From Chelatococcus sambhunathii (GTDB lineage: Bacteria; Pseudomonadota; Alphaproteobacteria; Rhizobiales; Beijerinckiaceae): a DNA stretch of 64,000 nt. A program made the translations under genes and the position numbers. The stretch spans positions 124,001-188,000 of the forward strand of contig NZ_LIOL01000004.1 of the NCBI RefSeq assembly GCF_001418005.1, read 5' to 3'. Positions 61,833-64,000 of the stretch are shown here, one piece after another (position 1 is the first letter of the stretch; the number at the start of each line of letters is the position of its first letter). Below the pieces are notes generated by a model. It was not told the DNA's origin. It worked only from the letters and a program-made list of their open reading frames with translations, and did no database searches.

Positions 61833-62309
61833 TCAGAGGAACGGTGCGAGCAATCCGCGTGGCAGCGGAACGCGCATCAGAACGACAAAGAGCTGATAGA
61901 TCACGAGGATCGTTGCCGCACTGACGAGGAGCGCCACCCACCAGCGCACGCCCAGCATGAGCATGCCCACCATCAGCACGATCGCCATCGCGGGAATGAA
62001 GCCGATGCGGTCCGCGAACAGGCAATAGCCGACGACGAGCGCTATCGTTGCCAACCCCTTCGTCCAGCCGGCCGACGTGATACCGGCCATGCTGTGCTCC
62101 AGATCAACCGCGGCGAGCGAGGCCCTGCGCCGCCAGGCGCCGAAGGCGAGGAGGATGCCGCAGATCGCGAGCGCACCCGCGATCAGCACCGGGAAGACGG
62201 CGGCGCCATATTCCTGGCCGGGAATGGCGGGGAAGGACTGCGCGTGCAGGATGACCGCCACCCCGAGCATCGTCAGGATGAAACCGATGATGATGTCCGA
62301 CTTGACCAT
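61833..62309 (-). CDS. tctB: Tripartite tricarboxylate transporter small permease TctB
   Basis: 158 aa with four membrane helices, MVKSDIIIGFILTMLGVAVILHAQSFPAI being typical for TctB. Located between tctC and tctA. ATG at 62307-62309; the longer upstream frame overlaps tctC and is not coding. Confidence 0.92.
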   Translation of the reverse strand: MVKSDIIIGFILTMLGVAVILHAQSFPAIPGQEYGAAVFPVLIAGALAICGILLAFGAWRRRASLAAVDLEHSMAGITSAGWTKGLATIALVVGYCLFADRIGFIPAMAIVLMVGMLMLGVRWWVALLVSAATILVIYQLFVVLMRVPLPRGLLAPFL

Positions 62310-62440
62310 GAACGGTAACTCGCGGCGCCTGATGAATGGTGCGGGCCGGATCGAACCGGTTGCCCGTGGCAGGCGCGGGCCATGCCCCGGGCAACCTCGA
62401 TGACGCGCCTGATTGTGAGGCGCCTGACCCGTCGGGCGCC

Positions 62441-63415
62441 CTACTTGGCGAGCCCCAGTTCCTTCATGACGGTACCGAGCGATTCGTTGCTCTGCTTCAT
62501 GAAGGCAACGAACTCGTCCTTGGGCGCCCAGGACACGCCGAAGCCACGGCCCTTCATGAAATCCTGGAACTCGGCGCCCTTGTAGATCTTGTCGAGCGCG
62601 GCGACGAGCTTGTCCTGAATGTCGGCCGGCAGCCCCTTGGGAGCGGCGAAGCCGCGCCAGGCGCCGAGCGTCCAGTCGATGCCGGCCGCTTCCTTCAATG
62701 TCGGCAGATCGGGGAAGGCGTCGCTGCGCTTGTCGGCCATGATGGCGAGGCTCTTGACGCGGCCTGCGTCGATGAGCGAACGCGCCTCCGGCACTGAGCA
62801 GGTGACGACCTCGACGCCGCCGGCCACGAGATCCTGCAGGCCCGGGGCGGCGCCGTTCGAGGGCACCCACGGGGCTGCGTTCGGCGGAATGCCGTCCATT
62901 GCCAGCATGCCCGCGAGGGCGAGATGCCAGATGCCACCCTGGCCGGTACCCGAGGCCTTGAACTTGCCCGGGTTCGCCTTGATGGCGGCGAGCAGTTCCT
63001 TGACATCCTTGTAGGGCGCGTCGGCACGCACCTGCACGCCGGCGGGGTCGATGTTCATGAGGGCGAGCGGCGTGTAGCTCTCGTAGGTGAGCTGCGTCAG
63101 CCCCTGCCAGTGCATCATGCCGATCTCGACGGTGATGATGCCGAGCGTATAGCCGTCCGGCGCAGCGTCGGCGATGGCCGCGTGCCCCACCACGCCCGAG
63201 CCGCCCGTGCGGTTGACGACATTGACCGGCTGGCCGAGTTCCTTCTCGAGGAGCGAGCCGACGATGCGGGCCGTCGCATCGGTACCGCCGCCCGCACCCC
63301 ACGGCACGATCATCGTGATCGGCCGCTCCGGATAGGCCGCCAGCACCGCGCCCGGCAGGGCGAGCGTTGCCGCGGCCGCCGCGGCGACAAGCGTTTTCAG
63401 GAAAGTCCTGCGCAT
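62441..63415 (-). CDS. tctC: Tripartite tricarboxylate transporter binding protein TctC
   Basis: 324 aa from ATG at 63413-63415 (a TTG precedes it). Signal peptide MRRTFLKTLVAAAAAATLALPGAVLAAYPERP. Bug/TctC features are ITMIVPWGAGGGTDATARIV, NVVNRTGGSGVVGHAAIADAAPDGYTLGI and LPTLKEAAG. The family binds carboxylates such as citrate or aromatic acids; the ligand cannot be read from sequence. First gene of the tctCBA operon. Confidence 0.93.
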   Translation of the reverse strand: MRRTFLKTLVAAAAAATLALPGAVLAAYPERPITMIVPWGAGGGTDATARIVGSLLEKELGQPVNVVNRTGGSGVVGHAAIADAAPDGYTLGIITVEIGMMHWQGLTQLTYESYTPLALMNIDPAGVQVRADAPYKDVKELLAAIKANPGKFKASGTGQGGIWHLALAGMLAMDGIPPNAAPWVPSNGAAPGLQDLVAGGVEVVTCSVPEARSLIDAGRVKSLAIMADKRSDAFPDLPTLKEAAGIDWTLGAWRGFAAPKGLPADIQDKLVAALDKIYKGAEFQDFMKGRGFGVSWAPKDEFVAFMKQSNESLGTVMKELGLAK

Positions 63416-63671
63416 CAAGGTCTCCTCTCTCGAACTGTTTCCGGTCCCGTGGAGCAGCCGCTTACCGGCTCGCCCTTGTCCATCGCCTTCTGGCGAATTG
63501 GTTCTTTAAATCGTTACAATAGGGGAGGCGCGAGGTCCTGTTCAAGCGACTTTCGCGAAAATCGCAGCGCCTTGCGTAGGCGTCGTCCCGGCCGCGGCGG
63601 TGGCTACCAAAACGCAAGAAGCCGCGCCCGCGGCAGCGGTCACGGCTTCGGCCGAAGGATATTGGAGAAGC

Positions 63672-63986
63672 TCAGTCAGCAATCTGGCGGAAGGCCAGCC
63701 CGTCGAGCGCGGCGACCTTGCCGGCCGCATCCGCCTCGCTTGCCGCCGCAGCTTCCTCGAGCATCTTGAGCGTGTTCTCGCGCGCCGTGCGGGCCACCTC
63801 GCTCGTGAAGGGCTCGCCAAAATAGCGGTCGATGAAACCGTCGAGCGCGCAGACGAGGAGCTGTCGCACCGCCGCATCGGGAGCGCCGGGGGCCATGTCC
63901 TTGGCACACAACTCGCGCAGGGACGAATAGGTGCGCAGACCCTCATTCTGCTGGCGGAACCACTCAAGCAACGCGCGCGTGTTCAT
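63672..63986 (-). CDS. Small hypothetical protein
   Basis: 104 aa, MNTRALLEWFRQQNEGLRTYSSLRELCAKDMAPGAPDAAVRQLLVCALDGFIDRYFGEPFTSEVARTARENTLKMLEEAAAASEADAAGKVAALDGLAFRQIAD. Soluble and helical, well formed, no recognised domain. A GGGAGCG lies a few bases before the ATG at 63984-63986. It sits upstream of tctC by 256 nt, with its own promoter outside the window. Confidence 0.7.
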   Translation of the reverse strand: MNTRALLEWFRQQNEGLRTYSSLRELCAKDMAPGAPDAAVRQLLVCALDGFIDRYFGEPFTSEVARTARENTLKMLEEAAAASEADAAGKVAALDGLAFRQIAD

Positions 63987-64000
63987 CGCTCCCTCACAGT

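Noticed and set aside
61833-63302. 489-codon frame covering tctB and running through tctC
   Set aside because: Only its last 158 codons resemble TctB; the rest is a shadow of the clearly coding tctC frame.

Overview
The window is high-GC alphaproteobacterial chromosome, most likely Hyphomicrobiales (Rhizobiales). Pointers are a complete RcGTA-type gene transfer agent cluster, a MucR regulator, the DUF2336/DUF1491/DUF5330/SufE/DUF6456 neighbourhood, FixLJ-FixK oxygen control, a GTTC-N7-GTTC (alphaproteobacterial LexA-type) site and Rhizobiales-style palindromic intergenic repeats. The genus cannot be fixed from sequence alone. No nif or nod genes are present, so fixLJK here more likely serves microoxic adaptation than symbiosis.

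Layout. 1-12776 (minus strand): a gene transfer agent (GTA) cluster running from g1/terminase through portal, protease, capsid, connectors, tail and baseplate to the tail-tip protein, which is cut by the window edge. A promoter-like TTGACT-N17-TAGTGT lies upstream. Between capsid and the head-tail connector, the cluster is split by about 1.7 kb of foreign-looking DNA holding a secreted trypsin-fold protease (plus strand), a PemK/MazF-like toxin and a possible 56-aa partner ORF. 13221-18674: cell-wall genes (L,D-transpeptidase lipoprotein, class A penicillin-binding protein), a GFA-family enzyme, a YcgN-type cysteine-cluster protein and a DUF1214/DUF1254 pair. 18791-27572: a block of DUF proteins, a PAS histidine kinase, SufE, a GGDEF cyclase and MucR. 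27955-31037: msrB, an oligopeptidase B-like S9 peptidase, tRNA-Pro(CGG) and tRNA-Gln(TTG).

31101-32480: a YafY/WYL regulator whose frame runs without a stop into a glutathione S-transferase; two near-identical 17-bp operators flank it. 32554-44704: a myo-inositol catabolic locus. A divergent oxidoreductase/RpiR-regulator pair shares a perfect 16-bp palindrome that recurs upstream of the ABC transporter-iolC(DUF2090)-iolD-iolE-iolB-iolG operon. Imported inositol would be oxidised (IolG), dehydrated (IolE), ring-opened (IolD), isomerised (IolB) and phosphorylated (IolC).

44793-50078: FixL (heme PAS with conserved His208 and Arg228), FixJ, a receiver-only protein and a FixK-type Crp/Fnr regulator, then hemN. 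Exact FixK/FNR-type boxes precede the receiver-only gene and hemN, which suggests a FixT-like negative feedback loop. 50166-59794: a LysR regulator divergent from an operon coding for a peptide-type ABC transporter plus an amidase and an M20 peptidase (import, then hydrolysis, of an amide- or peptide-like compound). 60323-63415: a TctABC tripartite tricarboxylate transporter, and finally a small unknown gene. Three families of palindromic intergenic repeats fill the gaps from 41 kb onward.
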